Origin: Flavobacterium collinsii
Lineage (GTDB): Bacteria; Bacteroidota; Bacteroidia; Flavobacteriales; Flavobacteriaceae
Direction of reading: 5' to 3'
Assembly: GCF_902804485.1 (NCBI RefSeq)
Contig: NZ_CADCST010000086.1
Span: forward strand, 56,605 to 120,604
Length of the DNA: 64,000 bases
Shown in pieces: positions 36,521 to 45,370 of this stretch. The notes under the pieces are model-generated. The model was not told the DNA's origin. It ran no database searches and was given only the letters and a program-made list of their open reading frames with translations. The first letter of the stretch is position 1, and each line of letters begins with the position of its first letter. The translations under genes and the position numbers were made by a program.

Positions 36521-38481
36521 GAAAAGTTCTGCTGCCCTCTTTAATTATTATTGCAGCATCTTTGCTAGTGATCAGGATCTTTTATTTGCAAATTATTGAT
36601 GATACATTTAAGTTAAAATCCGAAAATAATGCGATAAAGAAAAAATATGACTATCCTGAAAGGGGTTATATTTATGACCGACATGGAAAATTATTAGTCG
36701 CAAATCAGGCTTCTTATGATATCATGGTAATTCCAAGAGAAATTAAGGAAGACCTTAATATCCCTGAATTCTGTGCTTTATTGAACATTACTCAAGAAGA
36801 TTACGACAAAAGAATTGCAAAAGCTAAAGTATACAGCCCAAGACTTCCTTCGGTATTTTTATCACAATTGAACAAGAATGAGTTTGCAGCTTTTCAGGAA
36901 AAAATTCGAAAGTATGAAGGTTTCTATTTTCAAAAGCGTTCTCTTCGTGATTATGAAGTAGATTACGGTGCAAACATTTTTGGTTTTATTACTCAGGTAA
37001 ACGAACGTTTGATTGCTAAAAACCCTTACTACAATAGCGGGGATTTAATTGGACGTCAAGGCGTTGAAGAAAGCTATGAAGACATTCTACGCGGTATTAA
37101 AGGCGTAAAATACATCCAGAAAGACAAATACAACAGAGAAATTGGCTCTTATAAAGATGGCAAGTACGACACTATTGCTGTAGCCGGAGAAGATATCAAT
37201 CTAACAATTGATGCCGAGCTTCAGAAATACGGAGAAGAGTTAATGATCAATAAAAGAGGAGGAATTGTCGCTATCGAGCCTAAAACAGGGGAAATCCTGG
37301 CGTTAGTAACTGCACCTTCTTATGATCCCGGAATTTTAGTTGGAAGACAACGTTCTAAAAACTATACACTTTTATATCACGATTCAATCGCAAAACCACT
37401 CTACGACAGAGGGCTTTTGGCCGAGTATCCTCCGGGTTCTCCGTTTAAAATCCTGACAGGTCTGGTTGCTTTGCAGGAAGGCGTTATCAACGAACAAACT
37501 ACCTTTATGTGTCATCATGGATTTAGCTATGGTAGAGGTCGCTTTATGAAATGTCACGGTTTTGGACCTCATCAATTACATAACGGAATTTACAATTCTT
37601 GTAATACCTATTTTGCACAATCTTACATGTTAACTATAAACAAATATTCAAATCCTGCTAAAGCGGTTGACGTTTGGAGTGACCACGTAAAAAGTTTTGG
37701 ATTGGGACAATTTATGGGGTATGATTTACCAACAGGTAAAAGAGGAAACATTCCGACATCAAAAACATATAAGAAAATTTATCCTAACGGAGGCTGGAGA
37801 AGCACAACCATTGTATCCAATTCTATTGGTCAGGGAGAAGTTTTAATGACTCCTATTCAACTAGCCAATATGATGGCAACTGTAGCCAATCAAGGCTACT
37901 ATTACACGCCTCACATTATTAAAAAAATTGAAGGAAAGAAAATTGACGCTAAATTCACCACCAAACACGTTACCACAATTGACCAAAAGTATTTCCCACC
38001 GGTCATAAGCGGTTTGTTTGATGTTTACAACAAAGGAACGGCTTACGCACTTCGCGTAGAGGGTATTGATATTTGCGGAAAAACGGGTACGGCAGAGAAT
38101 TTTGCAAAAATTAACGGAAAAAGAACACAGCTTAAAGACCACTCTATATTTGTCGCTTTTGCACCTAAAGACAATCCAAAAATTGCAATCGCAATTATGA
38201 TTGAAAATGGAGGATTCGGAGCAACAGTAGCAGGTCCAATTGCCAGTTTAATGATTGAAAAATATCTAAGACATAAAATCACAAGAACCGATTTAGAAAC
38301 CCGGGTCTTAAACAAAAGCTTAGCAAGTGAGTATGCAAAATTAGGTGGTATGAACGAAGCCAGCGCGATTGAATCTACTCCAAAAGATTCTCTTTTAAAA
38401 GCTAAAATCATTACCCCTAAGCCGGTAACACCTAAAGCAGAAATAAAGAAGACCGTATCAGACACCACTAAAAAGAACTAA
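36517..38481 (+). CDS. mrdA: Penicillin-binding protein 2 (elongation transpeptidase)
   Basis: A 654-residue class B PBP crosslinking peptidoglycan during elongation. An N-terminal membrane anchor (LLPSLIIIAASLLVIRIFYL) is followed by a dimerisation domain and the transpeptidase domain with nucleophile S308 in the SxxK motif (PPGSPFK), SCN and K522-T-G. The last 60 residues are a Lys/Pro/Thr-rich tail (LKAKIITPKPVTPKAEIKK). Its start overlaps mreD and rodA follows 15 bp later. Confidence 0.95.
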   Translation: MRKVLLPSLIIIAASLLVIRIFYLQIIDDTFKLKSENNAIKKKYDYPERGYIYDRHGKLLVANQASYDIMVIPREIKEDLNIPEFCALLNITQEDYDKRIAKAKVYSPRLPSVFLSQLNKNEFAAFQEKIRKYEGFYFQKRSLRDYEVDYGANIFGFITQVNERLIAKNPYYNSGDLIGRQGVEESYEDILRGIKGVKYIQKDKYNREIGSYKDGKYDTIAVAGEDINLTIDAELQKYGEELMINKRGGIVAIEPKTGEILALVTAPSYDPGILVGRQRSKNYTLLYHDSIAKPLYDRGLLAEYPPGSPFKILTGLVALQEGVINEQTTFMCHHGFSYGRGRFMKCHGFGPHQLHNGIYNSCNTYFAQSYMLTINKYSNPAKAVDVWSDHVKSFGLGQFMGYDLPTGKRGNIPTSKTYKKIYPNGGWRSTTIVSNSIGQGEVLMTPIQLANMMATVANQGYYYTPHIIKKIEGKKIDAKFTTKHVTTIDQKYFPPVISGLFDVYNKGTAYALRVEGIDICGKTGTAENFAKINGKRTQLKDHSIFVAFAPKDNPKIAIAIMIENGGFGATVAGPIASLMIEKYLRHKITRTDLETRVLNKSLASEYAKLGGMNEASAIESTPKDSLLKAKIITPKPVTPKAEIKKTVSDTTKKN

Positions 38482-38496
38482 CAAAGATTATTTCAA

Positions 38497-39732
38497 ATGA
38501 AAAATCAAAGTGTAAAAAATAACATTGACTGGATAAGCGTTTTTATCTACATTTCGTTGGTGATATTAGGGTGGCTAAATATCTATTCTTCATCATTACT
38601 ATCAACAGAAGGAACCTACCAAAAGCAATTAATCTTTATTGGATGTACTATCCCTCTAATTTTTGTGGTGCTTTTTGTGGACGGAAAATTCTATGAAAAA
38701 TACGCAACTATTATTTTTGGAGTCTCGTTATTATCCTTAGCCGGTTTATTTTTATTTGGAAAAACTATTGCCGGACAAAGATGTTGGTATGCCATAGGAA
38801 GCTTCACTTTGCAACCATCCGAATTTGCTAAAGCCGCTACATCATTGGCATTGGCCAAATATTTAAGTGATACCCAAATCAACCTGAAAGATACCAACCG
38901 ACAGATTCAGGCCCTGGCCATTGTATTTTTACCGGTATTATTGATTTTGCCTCAACCCGATCCGGGAAGTGCCTTAATCTACAGTATTTTCATTGTTGTA
39001 TTATATAGAGAAGGTTTGCCATCCTGGTATGTTTGGACTGGCTTTATCACCATACTATTATTTGTATTAACACTCGTTCTGGAGCCTTATGTAGTTATTC
39101 TAATTGCTCTGGGAGTTTTAACCATCATACATTTCAAAGGAAGAGTCGTTGACCGAAACATTATCTTAAGCGGTATTCTTCTGCTTATTATCTCAGGTTT
39201 TGTTTTCTCTGTAGATTATGTTTTTGATAACGTTTTTAAACAGCACCACCGTGACCGTTTTAATATCTTATTAGGAAAAAGTGTAGATATGAAAGGTATT
39301 GGATACAACACCAATCAATCTGAAATTGCTATTGGATCAGGAGGATGGATCGGAAAAGGTTTCCTCGAAGGAACTCAAACCAAAGGAGGATTCGTTCCTG
39401 AACAACACACCGATTACATCTTTACAACCGTTGGTGAAGAATGGGGTTTTGCAGGATCTTTAGTTGTAGTTGCACTTTTCGTGGGGCTATTTCTAAGAGT
39501 CATCTACTTAGCCGAAAGACAGAAAACAAAATTTAGCAGGGTATATGGATATTGTGTTGCCGGAATTTTATTCACCCACTTTTTTGTTAACATCGCTATG
39601 GTTATTGGAATTTTCCCAACAATTGGGGTTCCACTGCCTTTCTTTTCTTATGGAGGCTCCGGACTCTGGGGATTCACAATTCTGTTGTTTATCTTCTTAA
39701 AAATGGATGCCAATAAAGTGAATGAATGGTAG
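38497..39732 (+). CDS. rodA: Peptidoglycan glycosyltransferase RodA
   Basis: A 411-residue SEDS-family polytopic enzyme polymerising lipid II, partner of PBP2. Signatures are GQRCWYAIGSFTLQPSEFAK, LPQPDPGSALIY (with the catalytic-region aspartate), VPEQHTDYIFTTVGEEWGFA and PTIGVPLPFFSYGGSG. It is the last gene of the shape operon; a degenerate repeat tract and terminator follow. Confidence 0.95.
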   Translation: MKNQSVKNNIDWISVFIYISLVILGWLNIYSSSLLSTEGTYQKQLIFIGCTIPLIFVVLFVDGKFYEKYATIIFGVSLLSLAGLFLFGKTIAGQRCWYAIGSFTLQPSEFAKAATSLALAKYLSDTQINLKDTNRQIQALAIVFLPVLLILPQPDPGSALIYSIFIVVLYREGLPSWYVWTGFITILLFVLTLVLEPYVVILIALGVLTIIHFKGRVVDRNIILSGILLLIISGFVFSVDYVFDNVFKQHHRDRFNILLGKSVDMKGIGYNTNQSEIAIGSGGWIGKGFLEGTQTKGGFVPEQHTDYIFTTVGEEWGFAGSLVVVALFVGLFLRVIYLAERQKTKFSRVYGYCVAGILFTHFFVNIAMVIGIFPTIGVPLPFFSYGGSGLWGFTILLFIFLKMDANKVNEW

Positions 39733-39737
39733 TTTTT

Positions 39738-39870
39738 TCTTGAGGCGCTAAGGTTCTGAGGTACTAAGGTGCTAAGTTTTTTATTCAGAAACTCAACGAT
39801 TCAGAGATTGATATTTAGAGTTAGAGTTAGAGTTGCATTTCATATCTCACATTTTACATTTCACAAAAGA
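39738..39870. repeat. Degenerate ctaagg/ctgagg and ttagag tracts
   Basis: Short repeats: gcgctaaggttctgaggtac, then gattgatatttagagttag with three gttaga units, then catttcatatctcacatttt. The first part matches the tract after the alcohol dehydrogenase (29866-29916); the last part resembles the tract at 41115-41265. Confidence 0.65.
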
Positions 39871-39884
39871 AAACATATCCCATA

Positions 39885-39920
39885 AAAAAAGTCCGAAACA
39901 GCTAAGTTTCGGACTTTTTT
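39885..39920. terminator. Bidirectional terminator rodA / dedA
   Basis: Arms gtccgaaac / gtttcggac (39891-39899, 39906-39914) with A and T runs on both sides, serving convergent genes. Confidence 0.85.
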
Positions 39921-39939
39921 ATAACTTAATTATTTTAAA

Positions 39940-40620
39940 CTATATTTTTTCGCTTGGTCTCTTTTTAAAAAGCTTTACCAACACCGGAAATGTAGATATG
40001 ATTACAATGATAATAATAATATATTCAATGTGATGTTTTAAGTCTATTCCTTCTTTCAGGAACACACCATATAAATAGTGTCCTGCGAAGATCAATATAA
40101 ACGACCATAAGAAAGAACTCAAAACATTATAGAACATAAATTTTTGTTTATCCATAGAAACAATTCCTGCAACAATAGGAGCAAAAGTCCTGAAAATTGG
40201 AAGGAAACGCGCATAGATAATCGCTTTTCCACCGTACTTCTCAAAGAAATCTTTTGATTGCAGTAAGTACTTTTTCTTGAACCAGAAAGAATCTTCCTTT
40301 TTGAACAGATAGTAACCGCTTTTGGCTCCAAACCAATATCCGGTCATATTTCCCAAAACTCCCATTATAGCAACAAGGGTTGAAAGTATAAAGACATTAA
40401 GAAAGTCTGCCGGAATATCAACAACATTCTGCATTAAATCACGACTGTAAATCCCTGCTAAGAAAAGTAAACTATCTCCCGGAAGAAAAAATCCTGCAAA
40501 AAGTCCAGTTTCTGCAAAAACTATAAAGAGAACAATAAATAAACCAATTTGAACCCCTCCAATGCTTAATGTTATATAAAATTCAGGGTTGATTAATTGC
40601 GTCCAATCAAAATTATTCAT
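39940..40620 (-). CDS. DedA family membrane protein
   Basis: A 226-residue polytopic protein of the DedA/VTT superfamily. ETGLFAGFFLPGDSLLFLAG and the FFEKYGGKAIIYARFLPIFR motif with FAPIVAGIVSMDKQKF are characteristic. Family members act as lipid carriers, for example recycling undecaprenyl phosphate or flipping phospholipids; which one applies here is not known. Confidence 0.9.
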   Translation of the reverse strand: MNNFDWTQLINPEFYITLSIGGVQIGLFIVLFIVFAETGLFAGFFLPGDSLLFLAGIYSRDLMQNVVDIPADFLNVFILSTLVAIMGVLGNMTGYWFGAKSGYYLFKKEDSFWFKKKYLLQSKDFFEKYGGKAIIYARFLPIFRTFAPIVAGIVSMDKQKFMFYNVLSSFLWSFILIFAGHYLYGVFLKEGIDLKHHIEYIIIIIVIISTFPVLVKLFKKRPSEKI

Positions 40621-40750
40621 AAATGCGTTTGGTTATATTTATAAGTTTGTGAAATTAGCAATAATTTGCTTCAACCACAATTAAATGCCGTATTTTAAAG
40701 ATAAATTAACTATTAAAAGCCCGAATATACACCCGGGCTCTTCCGTTTTT

Positions 40751-41092
40751 TTACTCTCTTACATACTTGCAGCAAGAATGCAAATTATCATAATCCGCAT
40801 CCGTGGCTTTAACATCCTTAGTATCATGACCAACTTTAGCAATAACAGCATTCAAATCTGCAGGAGATGATTTTTCTTCATTTAAAATCACTGCAAGCTG
40901 ATGCGTACTAATATCCCAAGTTGCAGACTTCACTCCAGGGATACTATAAGCTGCCTTTTCAATACGCTTTTTGCATTGCTCGCAATTACCGTTTACCTCG
41001 GTGGTATACTTTAAATTCTTGTTTTTCTTCGTTTGTGCCTGAGCTGAAAATCCTAAAAAGGTTATCAGCGCCATTAAAATTATTCTATTCAT
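40751..41092 (-). CDS. Exported heavy-metal-associated (HMA) domain protein
   Basis: A 113-residue secreted protein with signal peptide MNRIILMALITFLGFSAQAQ. The HMA fold binds soft metals through C37 and C40 in NGNCEQCKKR. A second cysteine pair, C107-C108, lies near the C terminus (LHSCCKYVRE). It probably handles copper or a similar ion in the periplasm. The TonB-dependent receptor gene lies upstream on the same strand, and the HYC_CC_PP protein follows the same orientation, suggesting a metal-related group. Confidence 0.85.
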   Translation of the reverse strand: MNRIILMALITFLGFSAQAQTKKNKNLKYTTEVNGNCEQCKKRIEKAAYSIPGVKSATWDISTHQLAVILNEEKSSPADLNAVIAKVGHDTKDVKATDADYDNLHSCCKYVRE

Positions 41093-41114
41093 CTTGTTTA
41101 TTATTTAGTGTTAT

Positions 41115-41265
41115 TTTTTTTATGTGAAATGTGAGATGCTGCATGTAAAATGTTTTTTGTGTGTGTGAAATGTTTTATTTGAAATGTTAGATGTTTCATA
41201 TAAGATGGTTGAATAAATTTTTACGTTTTACAGATCACATCTCACTTTTCACAGATCACATTTTA
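41115..41265. repeat. Degenerate gtgaaatgt / acatttcac inverted tract
   Basis: Repeated gtgaaatgtgagatg-like units followed by inverted cacatctcacttttcac units between the TonB receptor and the HMA gene. The tract can fold into a long imperfect hairpin. Confidence 0.65.
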
Positions 41266-41268
41266 CAA

Positions 41269-43275
41269 TTACTTTATCTTAAATCGTAATCCTGCGTAAT
41301 ACATCTGTCCAAAAATAGGAGCATACGCAACAGAAGCATCAAAATTAGGACCAAATGGATCTGAAGCTCCTAAAATGGCTTTGTCCTGTTTGTAATTTCC
41401 AATATTCTCCCCTCCTACATATACTTCAAAAACAGGAGAAAAAATTCTCGTTACCTGAACATTCATCACCGCATACGAAGGCGAAAAATCAGGAAACTGA
41501 TCTGCAGTCGGGTTTGACGCTGTATAAGGCAATTGTTGTTTTCCGGACCAGTTAAAAGTATAATCAAATTTCCATTGTTTATCATTGTTCAGCTTGGTTT
41601 CATATTCCAAATTTCCCAGAAAACGGTGTTTCGCCTGTAAGGGACGCTGAAAAGTACCACGCAAATAATCCGTTTGAATATCATAATACTTGTAAGCCGT
41701 TCTTAAATTCAGATTATGGATAAATTCAAAATTAAATTCCAGCTGAAAGCTATTCGCAAACGAACTTCCTTTCAGATTGTAAAACAAAACATCCTGCGGA
41801 CTTTGCATCAAGTCGACAACGGCCTGATTTTGAAAATCGGTACGATAGAAATCAAATCCAACTTCAGCATTTTTATTAAAAACACGGAATTTCTGAGAAA
41901 AACTCACTCCGTAATTCCATGCGATTTCGGGATTCAACCCATAAATTTTCCCACCTTGATCTAAAATCGAAAACGCTCTTGAACTTGCAAAAAGCTGTTG
42001 ATTTTCGGAAAAAATATTGGCCGAACGTTTCCCTCTTCCGGCAGAAACACGAAGCACTCCAAACTTCCAAGGATTGTATCTCATGTGCAGACGCGGTGTA
42101 ACAAATACCCCCAATCGATTATGATTGTCTACTCTACCTCCCAAAATCAAACTAAAATTATCGGTATTATCATAAGTATACTCAAAAAATGCACCAACAG
42201 AATTATCAATTCGGCTGTAATCATTTGCGTTTACAAATTCCTGATACTGATCGTAAGCAAAATTTAAACCGGTAGAGAATTTATGCTTTGTATTGTTAAT
42301 AATCGAATTGAAAATTAAATTCGAATAAAAACTATTTTGCCTGATATCATAAAGACTCAAACCAAAATAAGAGTTTTGATTGTGGGTATTAAAGGCATTC
42401 TGAAAACCAATACTTTGATAGGGCATGTCTTTAAATACATATCCTATCTTAGTAGAAACATCAAAACGTTCCGTATTTATTTCTGAACCCCAATGATTTT
42501 TTGTCCCGCGATCGGTATCTTTATCGAAATCTACTTCTCCGGTTTGTTTCTTATCATTCATATATCTGAAATTGATAAAACTCACCAGACCACTATCCGG
42601 ATTGTAGTATTGGTAACGGTTTAAAACATTAATTTGTTTCCCCAACGGATTGTCCAAAAACCCATCGTCGTTCATGTCGTTTTTCGCTACACGCGCATTA
42701 CCATGAACAAATAAACTCGTTGCCCATTTATCCGATAATTTTTTATTAAAATGGGTATTTAATTCAAAACGGGCATCGGTAGAACCGTAAGCATTTAAGA
42801 AAAATGGAATATCATTTAACGGCTTTAAAAGCTCGGTATTAATTTGTCCCGAAATGCTTTCATAACCATTAATAACACTCCCCGCTCCCTTTGTAATCTG
42901 AACACTTTCTATCCATGTTCCCGGAGTAAACGATAAGCCGTAAGCTTGTGAAGCTCCTCGTACCGAAGGAAGATTCTCTTCGCTAATTAATAAATACGGA
43001 CTTGTTAGTCCAAGCATTTTAATTTGTTTGGTTCCGGTTAAAGCGTCGGAAAAATTTACATCTATTGAAGGGTTTGTTTCAAAACTCTCGGCTAGATTAC
43101 AGCAGGCTGCTTTTAGCAACTCTTTGCTTGTGATAACAGATGTATTGGCAGTAAGGGTATAGGATTTTTTTATTCCTTTCTGTTTTTTTGTAATTTTCAC
43201 TTCCTGTAAATCTTCTTGTGAAAACATGGATACTGAAAGCAAAAACATAACAAAAAGCATTATATTTTTTTGCAT
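41269..43275 (-). CDS. TonB-dependent receptor, probable metal-related
   Basis: A 668-residue outer-membrane receptor. It has a signal peptide (MQKNIMLFVMFLLSVSMFSQ), then a plug domain (about residues 40-160) and a 22-strand-type barrel ending YYAGLRFKIK. The plug carries an adjacent cysteine pair in ELLKAACCNLAESFETNPS. There is no N-terminal carboxypeptidase-like domain, unlike the receptor at the window's left end. Neighbours encode an HMA protein and a HYC_CC_PP protein, so a copper or other metal complex is the favoured substrate, by inference only. Confidence 0.88.
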   Translation of the reverse strand: MQKNIMLFVMFLLSVSMFSQEDLQEVKITKKQKGIKKSYTLTANTSVITSKELLKAACCNLAESFETNPSIDVNFSDALTGTKQIKMLGLTSPYLLISEENLPSVRGASQAYGLSFTPGTWIESVQITKGAGSVINGYESISGQINTELLKPLNDIPFFLNAYGSTDARFELNTHFNKKLSDKWATSLFVHGNARVAKNDMNDDGFLDNPLGKQINVLNRYQYYNPDSGLVSFINFRYMNDKKQTGEVDFDKDTDRGTKNHWGSEINTERFDVSTKIGYVFKDMPYQSIGFQNAFNTHNQNSYFGLSLYDIRQNSFYSNLIFNSIINNTKHKFSTGLNFAYDQYQEFVNANDYSRIDNSVGAFFEYTYDNTDNFSLILGGRVDNHNRLGVFVTPRLHMRYNPWKFGVLRVSAGRGKRSANIFSENQQLFASSRAFSILDQGGKIYGLNPEIAWNYGVSFSQKFRVFNKNAEVGFDFYRTDFQNQAVVDLMQSPQDVLFYNLKGSSFANSFQLEFNFEFIHNLNLRTAYKYYDIQTDYLRGTFQRPLQAKHRFLGNLEYETKLNNDKQWKFDYTFNWSGKQQLPYTASNPTADQFPDFSPSYAVMNVQVTRIFSPVFEVYVGGENIGNYKQDKAILGASDPFGPNFDASVAYAPIFGQMYYAGLRFKIK

Positions 43276-43389
43276 GAAAAAATGATTTTAATGTTAATTA
43301 GAAGGCTGTTTTTATAGAAATTTCTCCAAAAAAAGAAATAACAAAACAACATAGCACAAGTCAAAGCGACTTGATTCTAAACATTAAAA

Positions 43390-43785
43390 TCAGGAATAAA
43401 AGATGTACTGATGGTATAATTTAAATAAGGGAGGTGCATTTGCATCAGAATAATACGAAGCAACCTGGCTGCTTTTGAATTTTGGAATTGCAAGAAAAAC
43501 AATTGACTTATATTCCTGAGTTACCGGAAGAAAAGCAAACTGAAAAAAGAAAATCTTAAGAGTAGCATTGTCCGATTTTTTCTCAAAATGAACTACTTTG
43601 TCTTTACAGCAAGATGACTTTTTTTCAGAGGCTCCACAACAATTCTTTTCAGAAGCTGCAGCTGTTGTGTTTAACGAAACGGAAGCAATCTCACCTCCGC
43701 AATAGTGCACATCAAAAGCAAACCCAATGTTGGAGACCAACAATAGGAAGGCTAAAAATAATCCGGTGCACTTTTTCAGTTTCAT
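43390..43785 (-). CDS. HYC_CC_PP family protein
   Basis: A 131-residue exported protein. After the signal peptide (KCTGLFLAFLLLVSNIGFAF) come the three diagnostic elements: HYCGG, two CC pairs (KNCCGASEKKSSCC), and APPLF near the end. The His/Cys content suggests metal binding. The function is unknown; the position upstream of the TonB receptor and HMA gene supports a shared metal theme. Confidence 0.85.
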   Translation of the reverse strand: MKLKKCTGLFLAFLLLVSNIGFAFDVHYCGGEIASVSLNTTAAASEKNCCGASEKKSSCCKDKVVHFEKKSDNATLKIFFFQFAFLPVTQEYKSIVFLAIPKFKSSQVASYYSDANAPPLFKLYHQYIFYS

Positions 43786-43830
43786 ACTGCAAAATTATTT
43801 AAAAGACACCAAAAAAGACTGCATAAAGTG

Positions 43831-44277
43831 TTATTTTTTTAAATTTTGTTGCTGATAATAAAATGCAGGAATAAACAACAGCACAAATATGGGCTGAATA
43901 ATGAATCGTCGTACATAAAAAAGAAGCCAATTCCATTGTGGAAAACATTCGAGAATAACAAAAAACATTACCAAAAGCAGGACGGCAAAAAACACATATA
44001 AAAACAGGCTGAATTGAAACATATCACGATCCTGAAACAAGGTATAGATTAATACAAGAGACAGAATCATATTCAGGACGTATCTAAGTAACAGATTCCA
44101 AAAAAGAGCAAAAGTCTCTACTTCCGGTAAAGGTAAGTTTTTAAAATTCCCGTCAAAATAACTTAGAAAAGGATCATAAAACAGCTGATTTTCAAAAGCT
44201 CTGATAACGGCAAAACACAATACAATCGCTGTCGCAATTACTAATTTGAATTTGTGTTCGAGGATTTTATTTAGCAT
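43831..44277 (-). CDS. Exosortase F system-associated membrane protein
   Basis: A 148-residue membrane protein with four to five hydrophobic helices (for example LVIATAIVLCFAVIRAF and FFAVLLLVMFFVILECF). It directly overlaps xrtF by 11 bp and is the constant companion of XrtF in Flavobacteria. Exact role unknown; it may assist or stabilise the exosortase. Confidence 0.85.
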   Translation of the reverse strand: MLNKILEHKFKLVIATAIVLCFAVIRAFENQLFYDPFLSYFDGNFKNLPLPEVETFALFWNLLLRYVLNMILSLVLIYTLFQDRDMFQFSLFLYVFFAVLLLVMFFVILECFPQWNWLLFYVRRFIIQPIFVLLFIPAFYYQQQNLKK

Positions 44278-44803
44278 ACTTCGAAAATTTGTTTACCCAA
44301 ACAGTCCACAAAAGAAAAACGAAACCGTAAATCATTAAAGGGAACAAAGTTCCGTGTAAAAAATGATTGTGTTCGTGAAAACGAAACAGCAAAACCACCA
44401 ATAGTGCAATTCTGGCTACATTTAAAACATAAATAGAAAAGATTCCAAATACTATAAACAACAAAGTGGCTTTAAACTTTCCGGAAAATGCCAGTACAAA
44501 CGCAACAAACAAAATCATAACGCTTACCGCATTGCAGCCTTCAACGATTCGAACCGAATAATGTTTATTGTACCAAACTTCTAACCATGAATCGGTGAGG
44601 CTTTTATGAACTTTGATATCACAATGAAACAATTGCATGAGTTGTTCGACATTTCGTCCCACAACATTGGTTATTCCATCTACTTCATTGGGTCCGAAAC
44701 CGTTCAAATAGAACTTATACGCCAACGTTAGTACAATATAGGCCGCAAAAAAAGTGCTTATAAAAATCAGGAAGGGCTTAAACTGTACTAAATATTTTTT
44801 CAA
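44267..44803 (-). CDS. xrtF: Exosortase family protein XrtF
   Basis: A 178-residue integral membrane protease/transpeptidase of the exosortase/archaeosortase superfamily. Catalytic-type residues are C90 (VEGCNAVSVMI), R131 (NVARIALL) and a histidine in HEHNHFLHG. The minimal length is normal for XrtF. Exosortases process surface proteins at a C-terminal sorting signal, but no substrate is visible in this window. Confidence 0.88.
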   Translation of the reverse strand: MKKYLVQFKPFLIFISTFFAAYIVLTLAYKFYLNGFGPNEVDGITNVVGRNVEQLMQLFHCDIKVHKSLTDSWLEVWYNKHYSVRIVEGCNAVSVMILFVAFVLAFSGKFKATLLFIVFGIFSIYVLNVARIALLVVLLFRFHEHNHFLHGTLFPLMIYGFVFLLWTVWVNKFSKYAK

Positions 44804-44850
44804 CGGAATTTTTTTTTCAAATTTATGTATTTTTTGAGTTTAGCTTTAAA

Positions 44851-44858
44851 TACTTTTG
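44851..44858 (+). promoter_or_regulatory. Probable -7 box for the GAF-domain gene
   Basis: TACTTTTG matches TAnnTTTG, 17 bp upstream of the ATG. Confidence 0.55.
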
Positions 44859-44875
44859 TATAAAATTTTAACATC

Positions 44876-45331
44876 ATGACATTTCAAGAATTACAACCAA
44901 AAATAAGTGCTATTGTTTCTGATTCAGTATTAGTTAGAGACGAAAAATTATTAGCAATCTGTCAGTTACTAAACGAAAATATTGAATACTATAACTGGGT
45001 TGGTTTTTATTTTGCCAATCACGAGAACAAAACCTTACACTTAGGCCCGTATGTTGGAGCTGAAACGGATCATACTGTTATTCCTTTCGGGAAAGGAATA
45101 TGCGGTCAGGTAGCCGAAAGTAATGCTAATTTTGTAGTACCCGATGTTGCGGCGCAAGACAACTATATTGCCTGCAGCTTTACGGTAAAATCTGAAATTG
45201 TTGTTCCGTTATTTGTTGATGGAGTAAATATTGGTCAGATTGATATCGACAGTCATGTTATAGATCCGTTTACAGAAGCTGACGAACGATTTTTAGAATT
45301 CGTAAATCAGGAAGTTGCTAAACTGTACTAA
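44876..45331 (+). CDS. GAF-domain protein, free methionine-R-sulfoxide reductase-like
   Basis: A 151-residue single GAF domain. YYNWVGFYFANHENKTLHLG, IPFGKGICGQVAESNANFVV and YIACSFTVKSEIVVPLFVDG closely follow the fRMsr (MsrC/YebR) family that reduces free methionine sulfoxide. C76 and C100 match two of the three functional cysteines of the E. coli enzyme; the third, about ten residues before C76, is replaced by AETDHTV. Catalysis with two cysteines is plausible. Monocistronic. Confidence 0.85.
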   Translation: MTFQELQPKISAIVSDSVLVRDEKLLAICQLLNENIEYYNWVGFYFANHENKTLHLGPYVGAETDHTVIPFGKGICGQVAESNANFVVPDVAAQDNYIACSFTVKSEIVVPLFVDGVNIGQIDIDSHVIDPFTEADERFLEFVNQEVAKLY

Positions 45332-45370
45332 AAATAATACATTCGCGTAATTTTATTTTTATTAAATTCC

